NCBI GenBank assembly: GCA_021521415.1
Contig: JAIQDT010000232.1
Coordinates: 2,228,189 to 2,292,188 of the forward strand
Reading direction: 5' to 3'
DNA from: Bidens hawaiensis
Lineage: Eukaryota > Streptophyta > Magnoliopsida > Asterales > Asteraceae
DNA: 64,000 bases
In this document: positions 20,954 through 31,640 of the stretch, in pieces
Layout: every line of letters starts with the position of its first letter
Numbering within the stretch: position 1 is the first letter of the stretch
Notes under the pieces: generated by a model
Database searches by the model: none
Told to the model about the DNA's origin: nothing
What the model saw: only the letters and a program-made list of their open reading frames with translations
Position numbers and translations under genes: made by a program

Positions 20954-23580
20954 TTAAAATCTAGGGACCCAAGACCTATTGGTCTTGGGTCGATTAAATC
21001 TGTTAAAAGGCATCCCGTACTTTGGCTGTCCAAAGTTAGTATTAGTCTGATTTCTGTAAGTCCTAAAATGATACCTTCTTGTAGATTGACTATGGGGCCA
21101 TCCAAACCTTCGTGAATTAAATGAATTGTACCCAATGGTTTGGTTGTTAACAGGGAAAAACTGAGATTGACATCTTTAAAATCTTGGTTTAGTCAAATGT
21201 CTGAACATTGGTAAATTTGTGTTCTGTCTATTATAATAATTACGGTTTGGTTTATTCTCAGTTTTCGGATGCCTCATACCTCTGAATCTCTGATCTAGAG
21301 GGCAATCAGCAATTAGGTGTCCTATTTGATTACATCTGAAACAACTCCTGTGTTCAAATTTCGTCTCAACAGTTGTTTTAGATGTTGAGGTTGCATTACT
21401 GCCCGTTTGTCTAACATATGGTGGAACATACGGGTTTAGTGGAGAATTCTTTTCAGTTGGTTTATGGTCCTCTCCACGTTTTAGTAACACTACCTCTTCT
21501 TTTGCCTCACTAGACTCGGATGTTTTGTCCGAATTTGATGAGACAGAACTAGGAACAGAAATCTTAACATTCGAAACAGGCTTACTCGTTTCGCATTTAC
21601 TAACTTCTGGATCTTTAATCGTAACCTTAACAGGAACTGTCTGACCAATTTCAACATCAACAGATTTCTGATTACTAGGATCATACGTATAGTTATGATT
21701 ATAAGGTGGTGGAACTTCAGAATCCAATTCCTCCCCTTTTAACTGGGGAACGTTGATCACTTACGAGGTGATCAAGTATAGCAAAGGAATTTCTAAATTG
21801 CTCAAGCTTTCTGTTTAGTTCCACCACTTTCACCTGGTAATCAGCTATCTGTTTATCCCTTTCAGCAATTAGTTTGGTTTTCTCTTCTAACACTTCATAG
21901 CTAAGATCAATTACTTGTATTTTTTCAGCTAGACTGGCTTTAAGACTTCTGATATCTTTTTCACTAGCTTTTATTTTTACCGAGTAACTGTTTTCTCTAG
22001 TTTTAGTGTAATGATGATCTTCTTTTAATGTTTTAAATTGAGCATCCAAACTAACAAACTGATCAGTTATTGTTTTCAATTGTTCAGACAGATTTTCACA
22101 TTTCGTACAAGGGAGTTTAGAACTTACCTCAGAAAGCTGATCGTTCACTTCTGCCATGTAAGCTTGATTTTCTCCAGTCACTTTCTCACTTCCTGCAGTT
22201 TCGATGTTCACCAAATTTGCCTGTTCGAAGTCTTCCTCAACTTGTAGATTCCAGTTATACCCGCTATTGTGTCTAGATACCAAAGCCTTATTTTCACTAC
22301 CACTACCACTCTATTGTGTAGACCTGTTTTGACTGCGTTCTACTCTATCATTTGTGCATTCTTTAGCAAAGTGGCCATTCTGTTGACAGTTATAACACCG
22401 GACTTTTGACTTATCAAAACCTGGTCTTTCACCAACGAATTTTCTACCAGTCTTCTTCATAAACCTTTTAACTCTTCTTACTATCATTGCCATCTGCCAC
22501 TGCAGATCCATCTCTTCTAGATCATCAGCATCAATCTGATCATAGTCTTCATCCAAAGTTGCGGGATCGACTATTTTTCCTTTGATGTAGTTTTCATAAG
22601 AATCAATGAAAGATGCATAGAGAGCAAACTGTTGTTCAGCAGATTTAACACTCATGGGCATCTGAGAGTATTTGTTGTTCGGAACACTTGAGGAAAAACT
22701 ACCCTTTGTTGCTTGAGGTTTAGAAGCATTTGTTCCACCAGCTACGAAACACACATCACCATCCATGTTGAGAGTTACATGACCTTCATGATTTGAGTTA
22801 GCGCTCGAGTCTCCCTTTGAGTAGTAAGCAGATGATTCTGACTTTGAACTTGAACTTGAATTAACTTTCGCACCATACATTCCCGGATCCTGAACCTGAT
22901 CAGTTGGTGCCTCTTTTCGAACCATTTTAAGTTCGTAGTTTATTGACTGTTGTTTCCAAGTCAATGTTGGCAAAATCTTTATCTTCTCTCATCAAGACAG
23001 TGTACATTTCCCATTTCGGTGGGAGAGCATCAAGATGTTTTTCTACGATCTCCTCTTCTTTGTAAACAATGGAATAATTGCTGAGTTCGGTTATCAGGTG
23101 ATAATATCTTGTGATGATATCATCAAGTGATTCATTCTTCAAATACTTGAACACCGAGAATTGGGTTTTGAGTAGCTTAATCTTGGATGCACGTATCCCC
23201 ACATTACCTTCATATCGGTTTTCAAGCGCTTCCCATAGCTCTCTGGCGGTTTTATATTTTCTGAAGGTGTGAAGAATCTCTTGTGGAAGAGCCATTGTTA
23301 TCGCAGCATGAGCTTTGCTTTCAGCCTCATACATCTTCTTTTCTTCCTCTTCCATTTTATTGTACTTCTTAATTTGATCACGATCCTCAAACTAGGCCGT
23401 TGGTGGAATGTATCCATCTTGAATGCACACCCACATCTTAGCATCTTGATATTTCACATACTGCTCAAACCGATCTTTCCAAGCCACGAAATCGGTTCCC
23501 TTAAGCATTTTCGGTGCCTTAGTAGCTGAACCTGCTTCCACCTCCATTTTTACCAGTTCCGTAATATTTATGGAAGTCAT
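20954..23580 (-). pseudogene. gag: Element B gag (decayed)
   Basis: It starts at ATG 23580 (MTSINITELVKMEVEAGSA) and ends WVPRF-stop at 20954-20956. It has the same domain order as A: Gag fold, CCHC knuckle CYNCQQNGHFAKEC (about 22360-22400), coiled-coil region, and second knuckle CFRCNQIGHLIADC (about 21300-21345). Damage: a TAG near 23391, a frameshift near 22930-22970, a TAG near 22312, a frameshift near 21720-21760 and another shift near 21176. The candidate donor GAG|GTAAGT is preserved near 22125-22131. Confidence 0.9.
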
Positions 23581-23582
23581 CT

Positions 23583-24054
23583 TTTATAGAAGTATGAAAC
23601 GAAAACACAAAGAAACCCAAATTTTTTTTTTTAATTTTTCTGAACAGTACCAGTAGGCGAAGTTAAACTTAACTTCGCTTGATTTTTCAACTTCGCTTTC
23701 TTCTCAACTTCGCCTGATTAGGCGAAGTTGTGGATAACTTCGCTTAAGTTAAGCGAACTTGTGAGGTAGGCGAAGTTGTTAATAACTTCGCTTAACCTTA
23801 TATCTTCGCCTAAACCCTACAAACAGTGGCGGCAACTTCGCCTGATGAACACAACGTTTTTGCAGGTTTGATTTTGACGTTTTGCGAGGTAATCGAAGGT
23901 GTAATGGGTTAATTTTGATGGAGGGAGGTGAGTAGGACACAAAAACTCGATATTTCAACGTAAACTCGTCCCGCGAATAGTCGAACGGAACGATTTCTAC
24001 ACCCGTGTGATAATCCCAAACCACACAATCACGAGCAAATGCTCTGATACCAAT
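23583..24054 (-). other. Element B leader with PBS and GCGAAGTT array
   Basis: Next to the LTR (24041-24052) the minus strand reads TGGTATCAGAGC, the tRNA-Met primer site. The leader then carries GCGAAGTT/AACTTCGC units at about 23650-23850, equivalent to A's leader array. It is noncoding. Confidence 0.85.
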
Positions 24055-24452
24055 TGTAGGTTCCCAGCTGGATCTACACGGAAATACCTCGTTCTACGTA
24101 GGTGCGAAATCCCTACGTAAGACGATACGAGTGTAGAATCGATATACGTTAAACACAAGCAAACACACGTTACAATAAACAAAGAACACGTTGTATTGCA
24201 ACTAATAACATGTGATATATCAATCACCGATGACACGAACTGAACAACTGATTACAAACAAGCCGTAACCTAACACTTATATCATTCGACAACTTCGCCT
24301 AACATGCTAGGCGAAGTTGTCACTAACTTCGCTTGTTCCACAAGTTCGCCTATGATGAGCGAACTTGTGAAACACATTAATCAACTCATAACAAAACCAA
24401 CTAACACTATTACAGACACTCGATACTGAACTACTGACATCATGTACCAACA
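24055..24452 (-). repeat. Element B 5' LTR
   Basis: The sequence is 398 bp. Read on the minus strand it starts TGTTGGTACATGATGTCAGT and ends AACCTACA, matching A's LTR ends. It includes a GCGAAGTT/AACTTCGC cluster at about 24290-24366 and a TATA-like ATATAAG near 24278. Only the right flank (gatgg...) of the target site is in view, so the target duplication cannot be confirmed. Confidence 0.9.
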
Positions 24453-24654
24453 GATGGTGGAGTTAGTAAAGAGGGAGAGAGAGAGAGAGAGAGAGAGAGT
24501 GAGTGAGTGAGTTTAAAATGATTAGGGTGGAAAATCTTAAGGTTTAAATCAATGTTTTCAGACCCAGACCGGACATCGACCCGGACGCCTTACCGGGTCA
24601 CAGGTCGGACCGACCCGAGAGGTTGGACCGGACATTAACCCGGATGACGTCATA

Positions 24655-24694
<40 letters not shown>

Positions 24695-24700
24695 ACTAAT
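24453..24700. repeat. Flank of element B with (GA)n/(GTGA)n and (TA)n microsatellites
   Basis: A (GA)n tract changing to GTGA units lies at about 24471-24512, and a (TA)n tract at about 24657-24690. Between them is a short GC-richer stretch with repeated CCGGACAT/GACCCGG words. No gene is seen. Confidence 0.9.
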
Positions 24701-24894
24701 GTCGGTTAACAGTTCAAATTTTAAATGATTATTGATCATGTATTGATTGTTATATTCTATTTTAACCAAGGAGTCTTTTATGGACAATTTACTTATATCA
24801 TAGTTGAGAAATTCATCAATTGCCATAATTATAAAAACCTTTCATTTATAATAGTTCTTTCAATATATAGGATTTGTATTTCAACTAATTGAAC
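24701..24894. other. AT-rich DNA, nothing recognised
   Basis: There are only short stop-interrupted frames and no repeat structure visible by eye. Confidence 0.5.
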
Positions 24895-24992
24895 ATCAGT
24901 AGTCCTTGGTTGGTTGGCCATTGTTGCATTTGTTAAGTTTTCATCTTGGGATTGTGCCGGGGTTCGATTCCTATCATAAACATCATTTTTGA
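24895..24992 (+). repeat. Possible tRNA-derived SINE or tRNA-like fragment
   Basis: TTGGTTGGCCATTG resembles an RNA polymerase III A box, and GGTTCGATTCC at about 24963-24973 is a canonical B box. Their spacing of about 50 bases and the lack of a cloverleaf argue against a working tRNA. A short SINE or degenerate tRNA-related repeat is possible. No target duplication was identified. Confidence 0.3.
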
Positions 24993-25045
24993 TTTAATAA
25001 TATACAAGATAGGAAAGGAAATAGATGACTTGACAATGATGTGGC

Positions 25046-25119
25046 ATTGATGTGGAGAGGCTAGTTGAATGACAAGTGGACAATTGATGTGGAGAGGCTA
25101 GTTGAATGACATGTGGACA
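25046..25119. repeat. 37-bp tandem duplication
   Basis: Two head-to-tail units (25046-25082 and 25083-25119) differ at one base (ACAAGTGG against ACATGTGG). No function is evident. Confidence 0.9.
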
Positions 25120-25159
25120 ATATGTATTGCTTTAATAGTATTGTTAGATATCACAAATG

Positions 25160-25863
25160 TTAAAAAAAAATCTGTTGCTCTCAAAAACTCATCATCAATA
25201 GACGATAGCCTCCTCACCGGAATCGGTTTACGAACAGAAACATCATTGCCATTCCAACAAACTACAAAATTTAAAATTTAGAAATTTAGGAATCAGTAAG
25301 ATAATATAAAATTTAAATAACAAAATCTATGAATTAAAACAATAACGACTGGTTTAATAATATACATGTTTTTGTATTCTTCTATTTCAAATAAAAAGTC
25401 GTTTATAAAGAAACGGCTAACATTAGATCCAAAAGAATACGACACATACACTTTCTCTAAAAAATATGAAAATTATTCAAGGAAACATTAGTTTAAGATA
25501 ATACATTTAAAACTCAAGTAACTTCAAAACAGTAGATATAGTTACCTTTACCATCAAAACCGGTGTAATACTTAACCCTACCAAACTGCAGTACAATAAT
25601 GGCCTGGCCTTCATCAAAATGTTCAATGACATATTTAGAGAGCTCAAATGCATAATGATCCCATAGTGTGAGATATACACAATTTCCACTAAAATGAGAG
25701 AAGTTTGAACACAGTATAAAGTATTAAGTATATTAACTAAAATATGTCACCAAATGTTAGTGTAAATAGTAATACCTTAAATCACATATCTCCATTGTAC
25801 ACTTTTTGTCCTTGACGTTTGAATCATTGCTCTTGAAAACATGAACCACGTGACCAATAATAT
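25160..25863 (-). pseudogene. Fragment of an RPA1-like OB-fold gene (spliced)
   Basis: Three exon-like segments lie on the minus strand. The first, 25776-25863, encodes IIGHVVHVFKSND...EICDL. The second, 25546-25688, encodes GNCVYLTLWDHYAFEL...FDEGQAIIVLQFGRVK. The third, about 25165-25261, encodes KPIPVRRLSSIDDEFL. Splice signals fit: CTTAG before the first, AG|GTATTA after it, TTTTAG before the second, AAAG|GTAACT after it, and TTTGTAG before the third. The xLTLWDxxA pattern after a short beta segment is typical of the OB fold of replication protein A large subunit-like proteins, which bind single-stranded DNA. Only one OB fold is present, so this is a gene fragment. Such fragments in plants often travel with Helitrons or similar elements, but no element ends were found here. 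An expressed short gene cannot be excluded. Confidence 0.55.
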
Positions 25864-25869
25864 CTAAGA

Positions 25870-26567
25870 TAAAGAAAATAAAATAAATAATTAATTAACA
25901 GATTTAATGGAAATCTAACGCTAAAATTATAAAATAATTTATTTTATTACCTATTTAATCATTCATTTCACACATATTCCATACATCACCAAAACACACA
26001 CTTAAACTCTCTCTCTCTCTAATTCTCTCCTTTCTCTAGCCAAACCAAGATAGAAGGCCAATTCCGATCCAAGGTAATAATAGTATTATGTTGTATGAAC
26101 TTAAACCCGTTAGATATGGTCACGAAACGATGAGTCGTCACCGTTAAACCGTTTATGTCACGAGATCCAGATGGAATCGGGTATAAACCGAACCTAAGAT
26201 GAGCTTAGGGATCGCCCTAGCTCAGATCTGGATCGAAAGAGGCGAACAACGGTGAAAATGAGTCAAAAGTCGTTTTCCGGAGAAATCGCGTTTTTTCGGC
26301 AACAACGCCGGAAAGGCGGCGCTGGAAATGGTACGAGGTAAAAGAGGAATGTTAGAGAATGTTCTGATATTCTCTGACCTAACCCTAGTTCTTTAACAGG
26401 GAGTTAACGAACTAGAGGTAATTCGCTAGTCGATTCGTTAAAGGAAGCATATCGAACTAGCTTTAGTTCGTATCCAATTCGTTAAGGAAAGAAGATAATG
26501 AATTAGCCTTTATAGTCATTCATCAAAAGAGATAACAAATTAGAAGATCCAATTCGCTACATGGACA
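25870..26567. other. Unassigned DNA next to the broken end of element C
   Basis: 25870-26080 is AT-rich with a short CT-rich run (about 26008-26022). 26081-26400 is more GC-rich with no clear frame. 26380-26560 contains repeated CGAATT/AATTCG and CGAACTAG words in both orientations, in form like the GCGAAGTT arrays of the A/B/C family but with a different core. It does not match C's 5' LTR. It could be a divergent 3' terminal region or an unrelated element. Confidence 0.4.
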
Positions 26568-27660
26568 CTAGGAATCACCCGACACATTATCACCTTGACC
26601 CAAACCTTCTTGACCAGCACTAGGAATGTCATGCTCAACACTATCATCAGGTATCTCACCTTCCTCTAAGCCACTATCGATCTCAATCTGTTCACCAATT
26701 TTCTCAATCTCATTAAAAGACTGCACATCTTCACACCTATCTTCCTCATCATCTACCACAACCGTCTCTCCACCTGCACTGCCCGATGGAGCAGTAGACT
26801 CCCCTTGAGATGTGGAAGCCCCAAGAGTTTGTTCAGTTCTTGGCATCTCACCACCTACATCTTTCGATGCATTGGAATCATCGTATCTATCATGTCTCCT
26901 CTTTGCTCTCAACTCATCACCTTTCAACTAGTCTCCCATTGAGATGCTAAGAACTGCTTCAATCATCAAAGAGATTACCATGTTCAATAAGAAGAGCTGA
27001 CTGAATTTAGTTCTCAGCCACTAGCCGTTGAATAGCTTGTGTCTGAATGAGATTTATTCTTGACCGCTCAACAACAACCTTTTCAAGAGCTGCAATCCGC
27101 TCAGAATCCGACAAGGTAGTGTCAAAATCAAAATTCATTTGAGAAGTATCCTAAGCATAAGGCGGTGGAATGCCCAAGCTTAATAGAATAGCAGATGTAG
27201 ATGGTGTAGTAACTATAGGTGAAACAGAGACAGATAACCCAGCAGTAGCCACCAGTGTGGGTTAAACAAACATAGCAACCACCTCCGAAGGAGTAACATA
27301 AGGAGGTGGTAAAGAAACAATCTATGGCATAGATATCTCAAACGTAGATGGTACACTCGACGGTGCTGACAGAGCCACCGTTGATGTAGCAGATGATACA
27401 GGTAATGTAGCAACAGATTTTGGAACCAGTGTAGGCATACCAGACAACTGTGGAGTAGTGAAGTGAACAACACTCAAGCTTTCTCCTGCTCTAGCCCTCC
27501 TGGATCTACGCACCAAGGCGTACATTTCTGCTTCATAATCCGACCCACTATCATCATCAGAATCTTTCTTACGCTTTCCCTGAATCCTCTCTTGATCCGC
27601 CAAGACTCTCTGAGCTTCAACAACATCATCAATGGAAGAATCAGATAAGGTTTCCTTAGA
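26568..27660 (-). pseudogene. Element C ORF2, distal part
   Basis: This matches the middle and acidic tail of A's ORF2: the DDVVEAQRVL/KRKK stretch near 27600, RRSRRARAGE, the Pro/Ser-rich linker, the coiled-coil region near 27000-27130 (with stops), GDELRAKRRHDRYDDSNASKD, EEGEIPDDSVEHDIP, then a stop at 26568. There are several nonsense codons and a frameshift. The C-terminal WEEQPRW domain is missing. It is joined to the proximal part across element D. Confidence 0.85.
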
Positions 27661-30658
27661 GTCCTTGATGTGCAAAACGCGGTCTATTAAAACCTAACCT
27701 AACTTAGACACTCTAGTTTTATATTTATAAATCTAGACTCTTCTAATGCTAGACCACTTGACATGCAAGTGTACCTATCGATTGTAGTAAAGCCTATTGA
27801 AGTCCGGATATCGAACCAACGAGACACTAACGACACCTAAATTAGACTCTGACTAATAACTTAAGTAAATTGATTTAATTGATTTTTGTGTTTTTTTATT
27901 AAATATAAAATAAATAGTACTTACTCTAAAACTAGACACGGACAAATAGAACTAGAACACAAATTAGGGAAACAACTACCTAGGCAATGAATCCTACTAG
28001 TTAACTCGTAAACTCTCGGAATTGGATTTATGATTGGTACCGTATTCTAAAAATATGAAATTTAAGGAATAACTAAAGTACGCTAGATCTCCTCCCGGTC
28101 TCACCAACAATACCTAAAAAATCTTAAATATCATGTAAGCTCAACGGTTTAATGGTTCGGATCAACTCCCGGTCTCACCTTACCTAACTATGCTAAGGTA
28201 CCCAAAGATTAAATCACATCCCGGTCTCTCTAATCACAATATACCATAAGGCATAAAGGGGTATTCTTATTAAATTCAGTTATAATTCGTATCTGTAAGA
28301 ATCTAAAGGAATCTAGGGCAACTCACTCCCGTGCAATCACTACCCAAACCCGCAAAGGACCAAAACAGGCGACACTTAATTACCTCCCGGTCTCTCAAGT
28401 GACAGAATATAAGGTATCTCTAAACTCTCAAATTCCGTTCCTATGGAATACGTTAACAATAAACCATAAACTAGTTACAAACACATAGTAAGTAACCTAA
28501 TATGCATCCATACATGAAAGACGTTCACAAAGACGCATATGGAACAAAAACTGATAATAAATTAATACCAAATACGCATATGCCTCACAACCAAATAAAA
28601 TAAAAACTTTACTAAAGCATGAACCAATCAATAACTAATCCAAAACCAAAAGTAAAACGAGTCTAAAAAAGTATTCATCCAAATCCAGGCAGTTAACAAT
28701 TTAGCCAATCATAATTACGAATGAAACAAAGATAAAATATATATTGCAGTTCATCGTAAAAATAAATAAATATGATTGAGCTGCTAGCCTGCTTAAATTA
28801 ATTGAGCAGCCTGCTTGCTTGAATAATTAACTTTTGGTGTGAGACTTTTTGACGTGTGTGCGAGCTTGACGTGCTAGGCTGCTTGATTATTTGGCCGTGA
28901 CTTTGACGTGTGTGGCTGCTTCAACTTTATTATTCTTCTTCTTTTGATTTATCGCCCAGATGGGGTAGGGCGGCCCCCTCCCAATCAGACGTCCACACCT
29001 CTCAAAACCAATATGTTATGTGCCTCCCCTGTTTAATGTAGGGTTTATAATCTATAATATATATAAACGAAAACCCAAAATTCCTATGTGTCGCGATGTG
29101 GTCGCTCCTCCTTTTTTCGGAGCCACTATATTTGGTTGATTTTAAAATGGTGACTTCTCGTTGATTTAACCCGGTTTTGACCCATTTAAGGTTTAAATTT
29201 CGCGGGTTATGAGTCTTACCAAAGCTTGATACACTTAAATGGGTCAGAACACCTCCATGATCCTTTCTCTGTTTGGTACCAAACCCTCCCTCTCAGCCAC
29301 CCTATCACCCCTAATTAACAAAACCCTAGACCTCAATTCCGGCCAAAACTACTACTCTCATCAATTTGGTGATAATAGAAACTAACGAACATGTAATCAG
29401 TGGAAGATTTGTAGGTCGTAATCAGTAGTAGATGGAAATTGATGAAATCCTCTGACGACAGAAGGAAGCATTGGATCTGAATGGGTTCTCACCATCTTCG
29501 TAGATTGTGATGGTTATCCGACGCAACTGAAACTATATTTATTAGGGTTTCTTGACCCGTGTAAAGGTTAGGGTTTCTAGGAACATGGAGAAAGATGTGG
29601 TGAATGAACACAAAACCCTCAATGTTCAAACGGGCCTTCTGTACAACGCCAGGTAAATTGATACCATCGATGTTTTATCATTTGATCCGATTAAGGTTGT
29701 TGGTTTCTTTAATAATACCAGATTTCTTGATTTTTGAATGGTGGACTCTCATTGGTTTAACCCGGTTTGACCCAAATGAAGACACTGAGTGTCACCAAAC
29801 TCGTATCAGCTGCCTGCAATGTGAAGATTTGGATAGCGGATTGGTTAGCAATTATCTTTTTTTATTCAGTTAAAACAGCATCACATAACCAACTTTGCAG
29901 TATCCATTCAACTAATCATTTTACCTGTTTTTATGATTATTTGGGTCAATTTGCCTTCAGTTTGGGTCATTTGGTATAGGCAAAGGTATTATTAATCAGA
30001 TGGTAGTTTTTATTTAAGTTTAAATTAATAATAACAATCACTTTTTTTAACCAAATATGAAGATATAACATCCTAAAAAGTTTGTTTCTCCCACCATCGT
30101 CGAATTGTCAGTTCGGTTTGGGTTGTGATATTCGTACTAGGGTTGATTCGTCTTGGTTTATTCAACTTTCGCATAATATAAATATGTAGCTAAGTTATGT
30201 GAAATTTGTGTGCTTCGTTTTGGTTTTTCGGTTTTTTATTTGTTTATATATATGGTTGCTTATGGTTTTTTCACATTATCTTACGGTTTTATCTACGGAC
30301 TGAATGTATTTGAGTTAGATTAGAATTTGAATGAATTTGTGCATGATTTGGCTTTAGAAGATCGCCTTTTATATGTTCAAAATGTTAATACTTGCTTTAT
30401 TCTTTATGCTCCAAATATGGCAGTGGTATGTATATCATCATTGTATTTATATGTAACTTGCTTTTTATACATTGAGATTTGTAATAGACTAAATTTGACC
30501 ATTGTCGGGTCGCGGGGTCGGTGAAGACCTTTGGATTTAGCTCAAAACAGGAATCCAGAACTATGATGGGAATCTTATTTATGACAATATATTCGACATT
30601 GATTTTGCTTAGCATAATATACTTTAGATCAAATAATCTGTTAATCACATAAAGAACT

Positions 30659-31640
30659 ATGATGGGGATGGAGGGTGGTGGAGGTTTAAATGAAGACGAT
30701 GATAAAGACGGAGATAATTTGGTTGTTGTTAATCGTCAACCAATGGAGGAGATAAGAGATTGGGGAGAAGATGTTAATCAAGCGGGCGATGATGACAGTG
30801 AAAGGAGAGAATTGGGTGGTGATGGAAAAGACGACGGTGGAGCTGTAGGTGCACATATGATGGGATTTGATGGTCATGATTATCATCCATTTCATTCGAA
30901 ATTTAAGGTAACGGATAACTATAATACAAGGATGATCTTGAGTTATTGACATGTAAATTGTACTATAGATTGTTATTTTATTATTCAGTTAGTAAAGATT
31001 GTAAATGTATTTACTTATTATTTTGTTGTGCTGACTTAGTTTATTGACCAATGAAATATTTTTCTTTCATGAAATGAACTGATTCATACTTTCATCCATT
31101 TTATTGTGTTATAATTTGATACCGACCTTATATAATGATTCTTGTATGTAACTGCAAATGTGTAGTATATGTGAGACCTGGTGCTGCATTAATTCCTGGA
31201 ACGGGTCCTGCAGTTAGTGGAACTCCAGGTCAAGTTCATCCACCTGGTGGTCAGTCATCTTTTGTTGGTTGAGGTAGAGGTGAATGGCGTCCAATTGGCA
31301 TTAATAAAAACATTCCTTCAATATGCAATGATCGAATGTGTTGTATGTGTGTGTTACTGGTTTGGGGTAACAATGTAGCGGGTCGTGAATTTTGGCAGTG
31401 GACTTGATTTCGCACTTCCTTCACATAAGCAATAATGATCGAATGTGTATGTATATGTGTGTGTGGGTATTTAGTTTTATGCTTTTATAACTGACATATT
31501 ATTGTCTACTTAGGACAAAATTTGATGTGGATACTAATGGTTTTGAGGAAACACCATGGAGGCTTCAAGGTATTATAATGTCAGATATTTTCAATTATGG
31601 AGTGAATGAAGAAAGCTAGAAGGAATATTGCAAATAGCCG
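30659..31640 (+). pseudogene. FIP1-like polyadenylation factor fragment captured by the Helitron
   Basis: FIP1 is a subunit of the pre-mRNA 3'-end cleavage and polyadenylation complex. Exon-like segments in order: 30659-30907 (acidic stretch, QPMEEIRDWGED, then DYHPFHSKFK with an AAG|GTAACG donor), about 31165-31310 (VRPGAALIPGTG and RGEWRPIGI), about 31355-31428 (SGLDFALPSHK), and 31514-31633, the Fip1 core (FDVDTNGFEETPWR...MSDIFNYGVNEES then KEYCK). The core follows the plant FIP1 pattern closely (recalled comparison). TGA near 31270 (in FVG-stop-GRGEW) and TAG at 31617-31619, where Trp is expected, kill the frame. The segment order and introns of the donor gene are kept, so genomic DNA was captured. 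Confidence 0.75.

Larger units (their letters stand above)
628..24452 (-). mobile_element. Element B: Sirevirus-like Ty1/copia retrotransposon, split by element A
   Basis: Reading leftward from 24452 the order is 5' LTR, primer-binding site complementary to initiator tRNA-Met, gag, pol, a 2.1-kb spacer and ORF2. Element A occupies 1459-13998 inside ORF2, and the ORF2 tail resumes at 1458 and runs to about 631. The 3' LTR is not in the window because an unrelated LTR abuts ORF2 near 627. The layout is the same as in element A, so B and A are the same family. B is older: gag and pol carry several frameshifts and nonsense codons, listed in the individual entries. Confidence 0.9.

Noticed and set aside
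24963..24973. A tRNA gene at the GGTTCGATTCC word
   Set aside because: No acceptor stem or cloverleaf could be drawn around it.
29584..29873. A host gene start in the Helitron
   Set aside because: Only one short exon-like segment with a donor; no continuation could be found.
30327..30524. 65-codon ORF in the Helitron
   Set aside because: Low-complexity and hydrophobic with no match to known proteins; lies in intron-like AT-rich sequence.
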